From positions 18,973,057 through 19,037,056 of the forward strand of contig CP141148.1 of the NCBI GenBank assembly GCA_035235625.1: a stretch of DNA of 64,000 nt, in the 5' to 3' direction. How positions within the stretch are numbered: position 1 is the stretch's first letter; each line of letters begins with the position of its first letter. The position numbers and the translations under genes are program-made. Positions 23,417-33,504 of the stretch are shown here, piece after piece. The DNA comes from Saururus chinensis. Lineage: Eukaryota > Streptophyta > Magnoliopsida > Piperales > Saururaceae. The notes beneath the pieces were generated by a model. It made no database searches, was not told the origin of the DNA, and saw only the letters and a list, made by a program, of their open reading frames with translations.

Positions 23417-23728
23417 TGTTGTACACATTTACCATCCTACTTTATTTCCTTGTTATTTTAGGGCATTAGGCTATTTTCTTATGTATAAGTTTAGTATTTT
23501 CTTATGTATTTGCTTATGAATTAGGAGAAATAATTGTATTGGGCCAGCTAGTGGATCGTGGGACACTAGCTAGTGTGACTCCCTAGGTAGGTGGGTTGGC
23601 TCCCTATATGGGTCACCCCTCTCTGCTTTGTTGGTTATGCAATTGGATATTCACTTTCTTTTTCCTTCTTCCTTCCCTTTCCCTGCATGAAACTCCAAGG
23701 TAGCGATTGTGCCGCATCGGACACATCA
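23417..23728 (+). repeat. 5' LTR of the Reina-like element
   Basis: It begins TGTTGTACACATTTACC and ends near ACACATCA just before the primer site. It holds 'TTGGGCCAGCTAGTGGATCG' and a palindromic CACTAGCTAGTG (23570-23581). No second copy is in the window, so the edges rest on the primer site and on where similarity to family C stops. Confidence 0.6.
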
Positions 23729-23741
23729 TTGGTATCAGAAC
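23729..23741 (+). promoter_or_regulatory. Primer binding site (tRNA-Met type)
   Basis: TTGGTATCAGAAC directly after the LTR. This is the usual TGGTATCAGAGC site with a change near the end. It primes minus-strand DNA synthesis in intact elements. Confidence 0.7.
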
Positions 23742-23827
23742 TTTTACAATCCCCGGGTATGGCATGAGGCAAGCAAGCTGCCACAGCCCTGGAAGTTCTA
23801 CCTGAGAAAGAGGCTCTCACCTCAATG

Positions 23828-25490
23828 GACAACCCGAAGACAACTCCAGAGACCATCGGCAAGCCTACTCTGGTGCAACTCATGGAGGCAATTCAATCCT
23901 TGAGCATGGGCGTGGCCAAGGTTGATGCTCTGAGCCTAGTCGTGGCTCAGCTTTAGGCAGAGCGCTCAGTGCCTCTATTTCCCAGGCTGCCAATTGTTGT
24001 CATGGAGAAGGGGGGTTCGTCCCAAGCCCCCGAGCTGCACGCCTCTCACCTCCCAGCACCGCCGGACAAGGATATGTGCTTCCCCCAAAGTCCTGTGAGC
24101 TTTGGCACAATCGACCAAGCCATGGATGGGAGGTGCTAGGCCTAGGATATGTGAGGCACGCCAGGTGTTCGGGAAAATGCCTCAATGATGCCGCCTCCTA
24201 GAAACTTGTTTTTAGAGATGGAGGACGAATGGGAGGAGTACTCGAGACCCCGTGGCGGACCACGAGGAGTGGCTAAACCTTGTTTGGCCCACCTACATTT
24301 CTCACGCTACAATGGGGATGACGACCCAGTGGAATGGCTGATACAAGGCGGAAAAGTTATTTGCCTACCAAGGAACGCATTCGGAGGCTGAGTTGCCTTC
24401 CACCACAACGGGGATGCTTCTGTGTGGCTCCAAAGTTTCAAAAAAAGGGGCGCTACCCTACTTGGGCCAACACCTTCTATGATGAGTTGTGCATCCGATT
24501 TGGGCCAAACGAGTTTCAAGACTTAAATGAGATGCTCTCCACACTATTCCAAACCATCACCATCCGGGCCTATTACACAAAGTTCATGAAGGTGGCCAAC
24601 GCCTTCCTGACTGGCCGGTGGCTGCCTTGGTAGGCACGTTCAAGAGTGGTCTCACACCCGAGATTTCTGAAGAGATGTGCCACTTCCTGTGCTCCAGCAT
24701 GCGAGACATCGTGCGCCACGCACAAATTGAGGAAGAGAAGCTGGTTAAACAGTGGCGAGGGGGGCGGCTTGTGAACTTCCCATGTTCCAGTGTCAGCACT
24801 GGCCCCCTTGCTGGCCTGAACAACAGCCCAATGTCAGGCCGACCTGGCCAGCCAGCACCACCGCCAGGCCAGATTGTCTGGCATCTTACATCGGCACAGA
24901 TGGAGGAGCGTCGGTCTAAGGGACTATGTTTCCGTTGTGACGAGAAGTTCATTCTAGGACACCGCTATTTCGTCAAGGGCAGCCTCCTCGTAGAGGAGAT
25001 TGAGGAGGAGGACGTAGAGGACAGGGCGGACTCGTCCCACTATGATGACGTGCAGCCCAAGATTTCTGTCTGTCTTCTCGGGAGCATTCACACCTCTCAC
25101 AATGAGGGTTCAAGGCAACCTCAAGCGGCAACAAGTGGCCGTCTTGGTTGATAGCGGGTCTACCCACAACTTTATTAATGACAAGGTGGCTCAGCATCTT
25201 GGCTGCTTCGTGTTGGATTCGAAGCCCTTCGATGTGCTGATCGGAGATGGGAAGCATCTCAGGAGCTCGTGCATTTGTGCTCAGGCTGCCCTCTCCATTC
25301 AAGGCCACACCTTCATCACTGACTTCTTCCTACTGCCCACAAAGGGGGTGGATGTGGTGATAGGAGTTCAGTGACTCCAGGAGCTAGGCGACGTAGTTTG
25401 TAACTTCTGGGTCATGGTTATGGATTTCAAAGTTTAGGGGCAGCGGGTTCGGATTGAAGGGTCCCGACTGAGGCCCTTAGGACGTTCACA
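23828..25490 (+). pseudogene. gag-protease of the Reina-like element
   Basis: A gag start at ATG 23828 ('MDNPKTTPETIGKPTLVQLM') is followed by stops and frame changes. Core gag words are 'HFSRYNGDDDPVEWL', 'YQGTHSEAELP', then 'GTFKSGLTPEISEEM'. A zinc-knuckle relic 'GLCFRCDEKFILGHR' lacks its final cysteine (Y instead). The aspartic protease at about 25130-25374 has an intact site 'VLVDSGSTHNFIN' and 'DVLIGDGKHL'. Beyond it, 'LQELGDVVCNFW' leads toward RT but is cut at about 25494. Gag and protease would build and mature the particle. At least four lesions make it inactive. Confidence 0.75.
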
Positions 25491-25494
25491 ACAG

Positions 25495-28294
25495 TAACTT
25501 GTGCATATATCATGACTATTCACAACATATGCATGTTCATAATATCATTAACATATCTCCTGCATTTCATCCACATGGTATATCATCATATCATCTCATT
25601 CATTATACATTCTTATTGCATAGAACCATCTTGCACAAAAGTGTGTCAATCACACTATCCATAGGATGCCTAATTCTTCTCAATCATAAGCATTCATCCT
25701 GCATTAGAAGTACCTCTAATACACTAACCTAATCATGCATATTCATACTCAATCATAAGCATTCATCTTGCATGAGACTGTCTCAAGCACACTAACCATA
25801 ATCATGCATAACTATACTCAAATCATAAGCATTCATCTTGTATAAGAGTGTCTTAAATACACTAACTATAATCATAAACATTCATCCTGCATGAGAGTGT
25901 AAACACACATTATCCTGCATAATATGCAAATAAGTTTCACACCTATATGTGCAATGCAAGCTCTCATCTCTATACACAACAATTGTGTAATCGAGCAACA
26001 TATGACATACACATGCAATATCAACATATAATGCATGTCCTATGCATAGAGAAAACAACTATGCTTAATCGACCGAAGCATAAGCAATCCCTGCTCACTC
26101 CGGATAATCCTAAAATGGAAAGTCCAAAGGAATTATGCAGTTTGGGTAAAATCCCTAATGAGGAAGATACCCCCTCGTAAGACGGTGCACTTGGACAAAC
26201 TAGCCTAGATTCTTAGAGTCTAGATAGTCTCAATAGTTTGGTCTCCTTATAGCATTGTTGCTTTTCTCAACCCGGGGAGGAAAACCCGTCCTCGAGGGAT
26301 ACAAAACATCGTCCTTTTGGACATAAAACCAAATCGATAAGCCTCTGATCGATTAATCCGGCACACAATATCATCCAATTGGATCCAATAAATCAATCAC
26401 GACTAAAACCGATTAATCTCATTCATAAAACCCTTTTTGTGATGCATTCAACATGTCACATTGTGAGCAACACTGTGTATTCTAGTTCATGAAATGTGCT
26501 CCCATAAGCTATATATGCATCATTCTCAATCCATATGTATCAAATAATGACCAAAGTAACCCCACAAGTGTGTGTACATTATAATAGTGTTCAATTCTAT
26601 GTATAGACATATGCACTATGAACAAACCATAGCCAAACTACATAAACGTTATCATAATTTAATTATGGCTTCTCCTTACTGAATTCATGGATAAAATCCT
26701 GTGAAAACCTATTCATGTCAATTACACACATGATGCTAGACTTAGGTAATCATACTCCTCACTACCCTTAAGCTAGACATGGAAATATAATTCACCCATA
26801 ATTTAGCATGACATTCAAAAACATACAAGCCCATTCTCATGCTTCAAACTTGCTGGAATCCTAAGTAAAACATGGAGAATCGCTCAACATGAATTCCGGA
26901 TAAGAAAAATAACATGATAAAATCCAATAACATGTAACTAACTTCATATTTGAACCACATCATAACTTTTAAGATAATATTCTTGTTTTCACAGTAGTAT
27001 TTCCATGTAAAAATCACTCATCATGACCATATTAATGAGATTTAAGAAAAAGAACATGAAAATGAACAAAAATACTTAAAATGGCAAGACAACTATTTGG
27101 CCCTTCAATTGGGCAGAAGGCCCTTCGAATGCCTAGCACTTCAACTAGCCTGTAGGGAAGTTCGAACGCCTAGCCAATCAAACGGCCTGCAAGGCCATTC
27201 GAATGCCTACACAGTAAACCTTGGTTCATCTTAAACCTTAGGAGTCCAAAACCAAAAATACAAAAAATAGACATAAACATTCAAATCTCACTTCCAAACA
27301 TCACAATATTGAAATATAATCTCAGAAAATGATAGATCTAGTCATTAATCAACTGAAACACAAGGAAATTCTAGAAAGATCATGCTTTATATAAACCACC
27401 ATTAAAGTTCAACATCAAGCAAAACCCACATAAATCATCCCAAACTTCAAATTAGAAACATACACCCATTTTGGAAGAAGAACCCTTACCTTCAGTGAGA
27501 TCTTGGTCCAAAATTGAAGCTTGAATCTCTTCGAATCCCTACCTACATTTAGGGTTTAGCTAATACCTTAATATCTGATTATTTAAGCTTAAATCACTTG
27601 AAAACTTGTAGATCTAGGGTTAGCTTGTTTCAAAACAAAAACTCCTCATTAGAAGTTTGAAATAGAGATTAAAATTAAAAAATTTAGTGGTGTGAATCCA
27701 AATTTAACCTTGGAAAAGATGAAATTAAGAAAGATTAGGCAAAACCCTAAGAGATTAATGGAAAAATCAAGACTAATCTTACCTTAATCAAGCCTTCTTA
27801 TGGAATGGGGATGAGGGTTTCTCAGTTTCCCAGATCTTAGCTCTTCACTAATGGGAATGAAGTTGGAGCTTTGTATTTATTGTAAGTTATGGGTTACACA
27901 AATTAAAAATTGGGGGTACGAATAGAATTTTGTACTAAAAATGGATAAAATTTCTCATTTTATGTCTAAAACGAAGTTTATAATTTTTAAAACACTTTAA
28001 TAATGAAATAAGCCAGTTTTAGGATCTAGTGGGACTCGTCACCCTAATTTATGAACGTGGGGCCAACGGTGGGACTTGCGCCCTAATTTTTTAGCAAAAA
28101 ATCCCAAAAATTTCAAAAAAATTATGATAATCTTAATTTAACTTTTAAACCAATAAAATTAAGAAAAAATTGACTAAAACCATCGTTAACCATATTTAAT
28201 CCCAAAATAAAAAACTGACCAAATTAACACTAAAACCACATAATCACAAAAAAAATTAATTAAAATAGACCGGATTAGGGTTAGGGATATTACA
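25495..28294 (-). repeat. Family C long LTR, copy 2 (3' LTR of the minus-strand element)
   Basis: On the minus strand it starts TGTAATATCCCTAACCC at 28294, directly after a polypurine tract and the end of integrase. This makes it a 3' LTR. It runs at least 2.8 kb to about 25495, where it is cut against the Reina-like fragment. Compared with copy 1 it lacks the last 700 or so bases (R-U5). It is AT-rich throughout, with short repeats near 25680-25900 ('AATCATAAGCATTCATC'). Confidence 0.75.
27098..27208. repeat. Palindrome-rich cluster in family C LTR (copy 2)
   Basis: Repeated words CCCTTCGAATGCCTAG, TTCGAACGCCTAGCC and CCATTCGAATGCC lie in a 110-base stretch. This is the counterpart of 22515-22625 in copy 1. 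Position is conserved while the words have changed between copies. Confidence 0.6.
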
Positions 28295-28310
28295 TCATTC
28301 CCCTTTTTAG
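28295..28310 (-). promoter_or_regulatory. Polypurine tract
   Basis: The minus strand reads AAAAAGGGGAATGA immediately before the LTR start. This is the expected primer for plus-strand synthesis in LTR retrotransposons, and it fixes the LTR edge at 28294. Confidence 0.7.
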
Positions 28311-28329
28311 GAATTTTGGTCCCCAAAAT

Positions 28330-29701
28330 TCACTTAGGATCAGAGGTAAAGAGGTGGGGATACTTCTCTCTTACTTCATCCTCCCTCTCCCATATGGCTT
28401 CCTTTGTGTTATGATTGTGCCATGGAACCTTCAGTAGCGGAATCACCTTATGGCAAAGAGCCTTCTCCTTTCGGTCCAAGACACGTACCAGTGCCTCCAT
28501 GTAAGAAAGGTCCTCTCGCAGCTCCAAAGTCTCAAAATCTAATATGTGGGATGGATCGGGCTTGTACTTTTGAACAAGCGATACGTGGAACATGTTATGG
28601 ATGTTCTCGAGTCGAACATGTAGAAGCACCCAATATGCTATCGTGCTGATACGCTCTAGGATCTCAAATGAACCAATGAATATAGGAGACAACTTACCCT
28701 TCTTTTAAAGTCTTATCACACCATGGGATGGGGATATCTTTAAGAATACATGATCACCCACATTAAACTCTAAGTCTCACCGCTGCCTATCGGCATATAT
28801 CTTTTACCGACTCTGGGCCGTCTGCAATCTCTCTCGAATGAGGAGGATCTTCTCCACCAACTACTACACAAGCTCAAGGCTGGTAAGAAGATTCTCCCCA
28901 ACCTCACTCCAACATAGAGGAGATCGACATGGACGCCTATACAATGCCTCAAAAGGTGCCATCTTAATGCTCGCCTAAAATTTGTTATTATAAGCAAACT
29001 CCACCAATGGTAGGTACTGCTCCCAACTGCCTTTCCACTCAAGGATACACGCCCATAGCATGTCCTCAAGTGTTTGGATTACCCATCGGTCTGAGGATGA
29101 TAGACTGAGCTAAGATGCAATGATGTACCCAAGGCTTTCTGAAAGCTCTGCCAGAATTGGGAGGTGAAGTGAGGATCTGGTTGGAAATAATAGACACCGG
29201 CATACCATCCAACTGCACATCCACTTTCACATACAAGCCAACTAGCACATCTATGGAAGTAGTCATCCTTATCACAAGAAAGTGCATGGACTTGGTAAGT
29301 CGATCAACGATGATCCACACCGTGTCATTACTGCTCGGCAATCTAGGGAGTCAAAAAATGAAATCCATAGCTACATTCTCCCGCTTCTACTCAGGAATAG
29401 GAAGGTGTTCTAGCAAACCACCGGGATGACAATGCTCCGCCTTAACTTGTTGACAAACACAACACTTAAATACGAAGGAAGCAATGTCCCTCTTCATGCT
29501 GCTCCACCAAAAAGTCCTCTTCACATCATGATATATCTTGGTTCGCCCTGGGTGGAAGGAGAACCTAGAGTGGTGTACCTCCGATAAAATAAACTCCCTA
29601 AGCTCCAATGACTTTGGCACACACAACCGGCCTCTATAAGTCAAACTCCCATCAGACCTCTCCTCAAAGTCAATCACCGCCTTCTCCCTCAACTTATCCA
29701 T
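28330..29701 (-). pseudogene. Integrase with chromodomain-type tail, family C element
   Basis: The N-terminal zinc-binding part (29701-29387) has 'RGRLCVPKSLELREFILSE', 'HHSRFSFHPGRTKIYHDVKR' and 'CCVCQQVKAEH'. The catalytic core starts with '[17 protein letters not shown]' near 29320 and is then frameshifted and broken. The C-terminus (28692-28330) has 'IGSFEILERISTIAYWV', 'NMFHVSLVQKYKPDPSHI', 'LELREDLSYMEALVRVLDRK' and 'VPWHNHNTKEAIWEREDEVR'. That is the chromodomain-like ending of Del/Tekay elements, thought to guide insertion to particular chromatin. It stops just before the polypurine tract. The pol is dead by frameshift. Confidence 0.8.
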
Positions 29702-29879
29702 AAAAGCTTGAGTCTCCTCATCCCTCTTCTAAGCTTGAATCACCTCATCAACCAAGCTAGAGCTTATGGAAAGGTTGGTAAACCAACTGCAAGTATCCTC
29801 CATAGCTAGCTTCGGCTTAAGCTCAATGACTTCCTCATACAAAAGCCATTCTTGAACATGCTCACAAGCCACTAAAGTG

Positions 29880-30229
29880 GCCGATTTTCTACTCAAGGCA
29901 TCCACCACTATGTTAGCTTTATCGAGATGGTAAGAGATAGTAAAGTCATATTCCTTAAGGAACTTCGACCATCTCCTTTACCTCATATTCAATCTCTTTG
30001 AGTGAATAGATACTTTGAGCTCTTGTGATTAGTGAACACCTCAAACTTCTCACCATAGAGATAGTGCCACCAAATTTTCAATGCAAAGACCATGGCCGCC
30101 AACTCCAAGTCATTAGTGGAATAGTTTTGCTAGTGCACTCTAAGCTGACAAGATGCATAGGCTACCACTCTCCCATGTTGCATGAGTACACATCCCAAAC
30201 CACGAAGTGAAGCATCACTATAGACAACA
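29880..30229 (-). pseudogene. RNase H fragment, family C element
   Basis: The minus-strand reading has 'ASLRGLGCVLMQHGRVVAYA', '[20 protein letters not shown]' and '[12 protein letters not shown]', typical for gypsy RNase H ('FTDHKSLKYL' in intact copies; D is N here). Stops are present, for example after 'RVH' near 30127. The upstream RT is absent because the element is cut at about 30229, where the MULE terminal repeats begin. Confidence 0.75.
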
Positions 30230-31345
30230 TATAAGTTAAAACAAAGTTAACTAATACGGCCTAACTATTGACTGGTAGATGGTAGAAGGCTTTTATTTAT
30301 TGAAGTACATTGTGTGGTCATTAGATTTGAGCACAAGGTAGGTTTGAATGATGTGATCAGATATCTAGTGAGGAGGAGACCATATGACCTATTTTATATG
30401 GGTCAAAGAAAGTTAACCGATATAGCCTAGCAGTTGACTGGTAGATGGTAGAAGGCTTGACTTTGTCAAAGCACATTTTGTGGTCATTAGATTTGAGGAA
30501 GATAGATGTAGAAGGTAGGTTTCAATGGTGTGATCTAATATCTAGCAAGGAAGAGACCATATGACCTAGAATATATGGTTAAAACAAAGTTAACTGATAC
30601 AACTGAACTGTTGACTGGTAGATGCTAGGATATTTTTTATTTTTTGAAGGACATTGTATGGTCATTAGATTTGCATAAGAAGGGTTTAGAAGGTAGGTTT
30701 GAATGATGTGATTTGATATCTAGCGAGGAGGAGACAATATGACCTAGTATATAAGTTAAAAGAAAGTTAATTGATACAGCCTAACTATTGACTGGTAGAT
30801 GGTAGGAGGCTTTTATTTTTCGAAGTACATTTTGTGGTCATTAGATTTGATCAAGTTAGGTTTACATATGGGTGGATAAATAAGAGTGTAAGTAATAATT
30901 TCAACATTATCTTGTGTGTTTGGTGCTTAGTGTGCATGTTTGTAATTGATTTTAATAGATAGAAAGTAAGTAAATGAATATATATGTTTTGTTGGTAGGT
31001 AAGTAAGAAGAATATTTGCAATTAGTTTTACTCATAAGTATGATGTGATCTGATATCTAGAAAGGAGACCGTATAACCTAGCTTATATGGTTAAAACAAA
31101 GTTAACAAATATAGCCTACATGTTGACTGGTAGATGTTAGGAGACTTTTATTTGTTGAAGTACATTGTGTGGTCTTTAGAATTGAGCAAGATATGTTTAC
31201 AAGGTAGGTTTCAATGATGTGATCTGATATCTAGCGAGGAGGAAGCCATATGACCTACTTTATATGGTTAAAAGAAAGTTAATGGATAAAGACTAACTGT
31301 TGACTGGTAGATGGTAGGTGGCTAATATTTTTTGAATTACATTTT
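30230..31345 (+). repeat. Left terminal array of MULE-2, units of about 177 bp
   Basis: The word GTTAACTGATACAGCCTAAC and variants, followed by 'TGTTGACTGGTAGATGGTAG', 'CATTGTGTGGTCATTAGATT', 'GATCTGATATCTAGCGAGGA' and 'GACCATATGACCTA', recurs. GTTAA starts lie at 30246, 30412, 30589, 30766, 31101 and 31278; spacing is 166-177 except one gap of 335 with an insertion. The inverted form occurs at 38563-38850 and 40480-40690. Confidence 0.85.
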
Positions 31346-31599
31346 GGCTCATTAATCTTATTATCGATTTGAAGGAAGTGACCTGCATGAGATCCACAAT
31401 TTGAGGAGGTTCATTTGCTGCCTTGTTGACTTTGTGATTCTATACGCGACTTGTTGGAAACATTAAGTGGCTTCTTCACTACACTGCAGCACACTTATAT
31501 CTCCACCTCTCCGAATCAAATGAGGGGTAGCCGAGGAGAAGCCAGAGCAGAGAACAGGTCGGTCATGCCAGCGTCGAGGTGCCATCCAGCTTCGCAGTG

Positions 31600-31979
31600 T
31601 ATAGAGTGATTATTTTAGATCAAAGAATGTGATGAATTTGGAAGATGGTGGTGGTCGCAGGTGGAAGTACAAAACTATCCTAAATATTGGTGGTGGCAGG
31701 TGGAAGTACAAAACTATCATAAATATTGACTCGGACGAGGAAGATGGTAAATCTTAGGTGGGAAGCAATGATGTGTTATAGTATCACTGACTAGGTCTGT
31801 TACACATCATTGCTTCCCACCTTAGATTTACCATTTTCCTTATGCAAGTCAATATTTATAATAGTTTTGTACTTCCTTTTGCTACCACCACGTCCTAATG
31901 ATTAAACTTTATAATGTGCATGACCGATTGCTCTCCAAATCAATTACATTATCTGATCTAGAATAATCACTCTATAAAA
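31600..31979. repeat. Foldback (long hairpin), arms about 180 bp
   Basis: The left arm (31600-31780) and right arm (31800-31979) are reverse complements with modest divergence. Outer part: 'TATAGAGTGATTATTTTAG' against 'CTAGAATAATCACTCTATA'. Inner part: 'GGTGGGAAGCAATGATGTGT' against 'ACACATCATTGCTTCCCACC'. The loop is about 19 bases. The left arm also holds a short direct duplication ('GGTGGAAGTACAAAACTATC' near 31660 and 31699). Confidence 0.9.
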
Positions 31980-32266
31980 TCAACAAAAGAAAATGTCAGT
32001 TCATATTGCCAAATGCCACCAACATCGAATCATATGCCACACATGATAGAGTTAATGATGTTTTGTATATTCAGCATGTATGGGTATGGTGGATAATGTA
32101 TATGGGATTGTATGTAATGGTTAAAAATGACTTTGTATAGAGTTTAGTTGATAAAGTACACGAGATTGTTTGCCATGGTTAAGAGACCGTCAAAATATTG
32201 TAAATTCAATAGTGTCTACCTTGCTAAGGCATCATCAATACTATTGCAATAGAAATCAAACATCTT

Positions 32267-32460
32267 TTATGTTCGATGACATGAAAAAAGACATCTTTTA
32301 GGTCGTGCATTCTCCTTAGGAGGCCTTAACTTAAGGCTATTCACATCTTCAGCAATCTCACATATGTTATGTTCGAGGACTGGATAGACTCCCTGTATAT
32401 AGATGTGGCTATATGTTTCCAATGTGTATAATGGGAAGGAAAAGACTTCAACACATTTGA
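32267..32460 (-). pseudogene. Inverted relic of a MULE transposase C-terminus
   Basis: The minus-strand reading contains 'YIQGVYPVLEHNICEIAEDV' and 'NSLKLRPPKENARPKR'. This is clearly the same as the plus-strand transposase C-terminus at about 36360-36490 ('KRVYPVLEHKRWETHEDV', 'LNLRPSNEKARP'). So a second transposase end lies in the opposite direction about 4 kb upstream of the main one. The rest of that second copy is not recognisable. Confidence 0.7.
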
Positions 32461-32566
32461 GTTGTCCACATGGGCACTGCATATAAATAGAAATAGCCCC
32501 TTCATCGACATAAAGATAAAAAAACTTCATGTTTTCTTAATCGATGAAGGTTTCTTCTAAGACAAT

Positions 32567-32692
32567 CTTCCTCCCTCTTCTCTCCCGGCCTCATCTTCTC
32601 ATCCCTCATCTGCTCCCTCATCTCCTCGTTCCTCATCTCCTCAACCTTTGTCTCCTCATCCACCTCCATCACCTCTCAGCCGACATACTGTT
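32567..32692. repeat. Pyrimidine-rich CCTCATCTCCTC tract
   Basis: A run dominated by C and T with repeated CTCATCTcCTC words, about 120 bases. It may be an expanded leader of the MULE gene or a simple repeat; no gene evidence. Confidence 0.6.
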
Positions 32693-32984
32693 CTGGCAAA
32701 GTGGAGTAGTGTAGTGAGTGCAAGTAGAACGCTTTAAGAAGGGGACAATCATGGGTCTGTAGGTTGGCGAAGGGTGGATGTCTAAGAGCCTCCTCAAATT
32801 ACCCTAACTCATGAAGGTAAGAAATGGGTCATCGTGTTTCTACCCAATGGTGGCCATACTGGAACAATGGTGAGGTTGGATACGGAGGGTTGGTTGAGGT
32901 TATTACTTGTGGATGAACAACATGATACGTGTTGGGCTCTGAAGATGATACAAGAAAGGCATCACATTTTTGGGTGTGGAGATG

Positions 32985-33460
32985 GTCGCCGAAAGCGTTA
33001 ACTCACAAGGCTCAACTAATAACTAATTGTGCCTAAATGAGGTAACTTTCAGGTACATTTAATCTTTACTTTTGGAAGCACTTATATGGTGGGTGTCACA
33101 TATCGAGATGGAAGAAAGGAAGGACTGAGTAGGGTGAAGAATCAAATCGAAGAAAGTAAACAAAAATGGTGGAAAAATTGAGACCGAAAGCACTGATTGA
33201 TATGGCTTAGCAGATAACTGGTAGTGCCTAAATTAGATAACTCTCGGGTATATTTAATATTTACTTTTGGAAGCACTTATATGGTGGGTGTGACACATGT
33301 TAAGATGTAAGAAGGGAAGGAATGAGTGGGGTTAAGAATAAAATTGAGGAAAGTCAACATAAATGGTGGAAAAATTGAGACCGAAAGCATTGACTTATAT
33401 GGCTCAACTGATAACTATTAGTGCCTAACTGACATAACTCTAGGGTACATTTAATGGTTT
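32985..33460 (+). repeat. Tandem repeat of about 196 bp, 2.4 units
   Basis: 'GAGACCGAAAGCA' starts at 33181 and 33378, with a weaker match at 32985. Each is followed by 'GATAACT', 'AGTGCCTAA', 'TTTACTTTTGGAAGCACTTA' and 'TATGGTGGGTGT'. It ends about 45 bases before the transposase N-terminal reading at 33505. Confidence 0.8.
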
Positions 33461-33504
33461 CCTATTAGATGGACTAATGGGCTCATGAAGCATGTTCAGA
33501 TGAG

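Larger units (their letters stand above)
23417..25494 (+). mobile_element. Reina-like Ty3/gypsy fragment
   Basis: A short LTR of about 312 bases (23417-23728) starts TGTTGTACAC. It is followed by a tRNA-Met primer site and then gag and protease in broken frames. The copy ends at about 25494, shortly after the protease, against family C LTR copy 2. Its base composition (GC-rich coding part) contrasts with the AT-rich LTRs on both sides. The short LTR and the gag zinc-knuckle style suggest the Reina side of the chromoviruses; that lineage call is tentative. RT, RNase H, integrase and the 3' LTR are absent. Confidence 0.7.
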
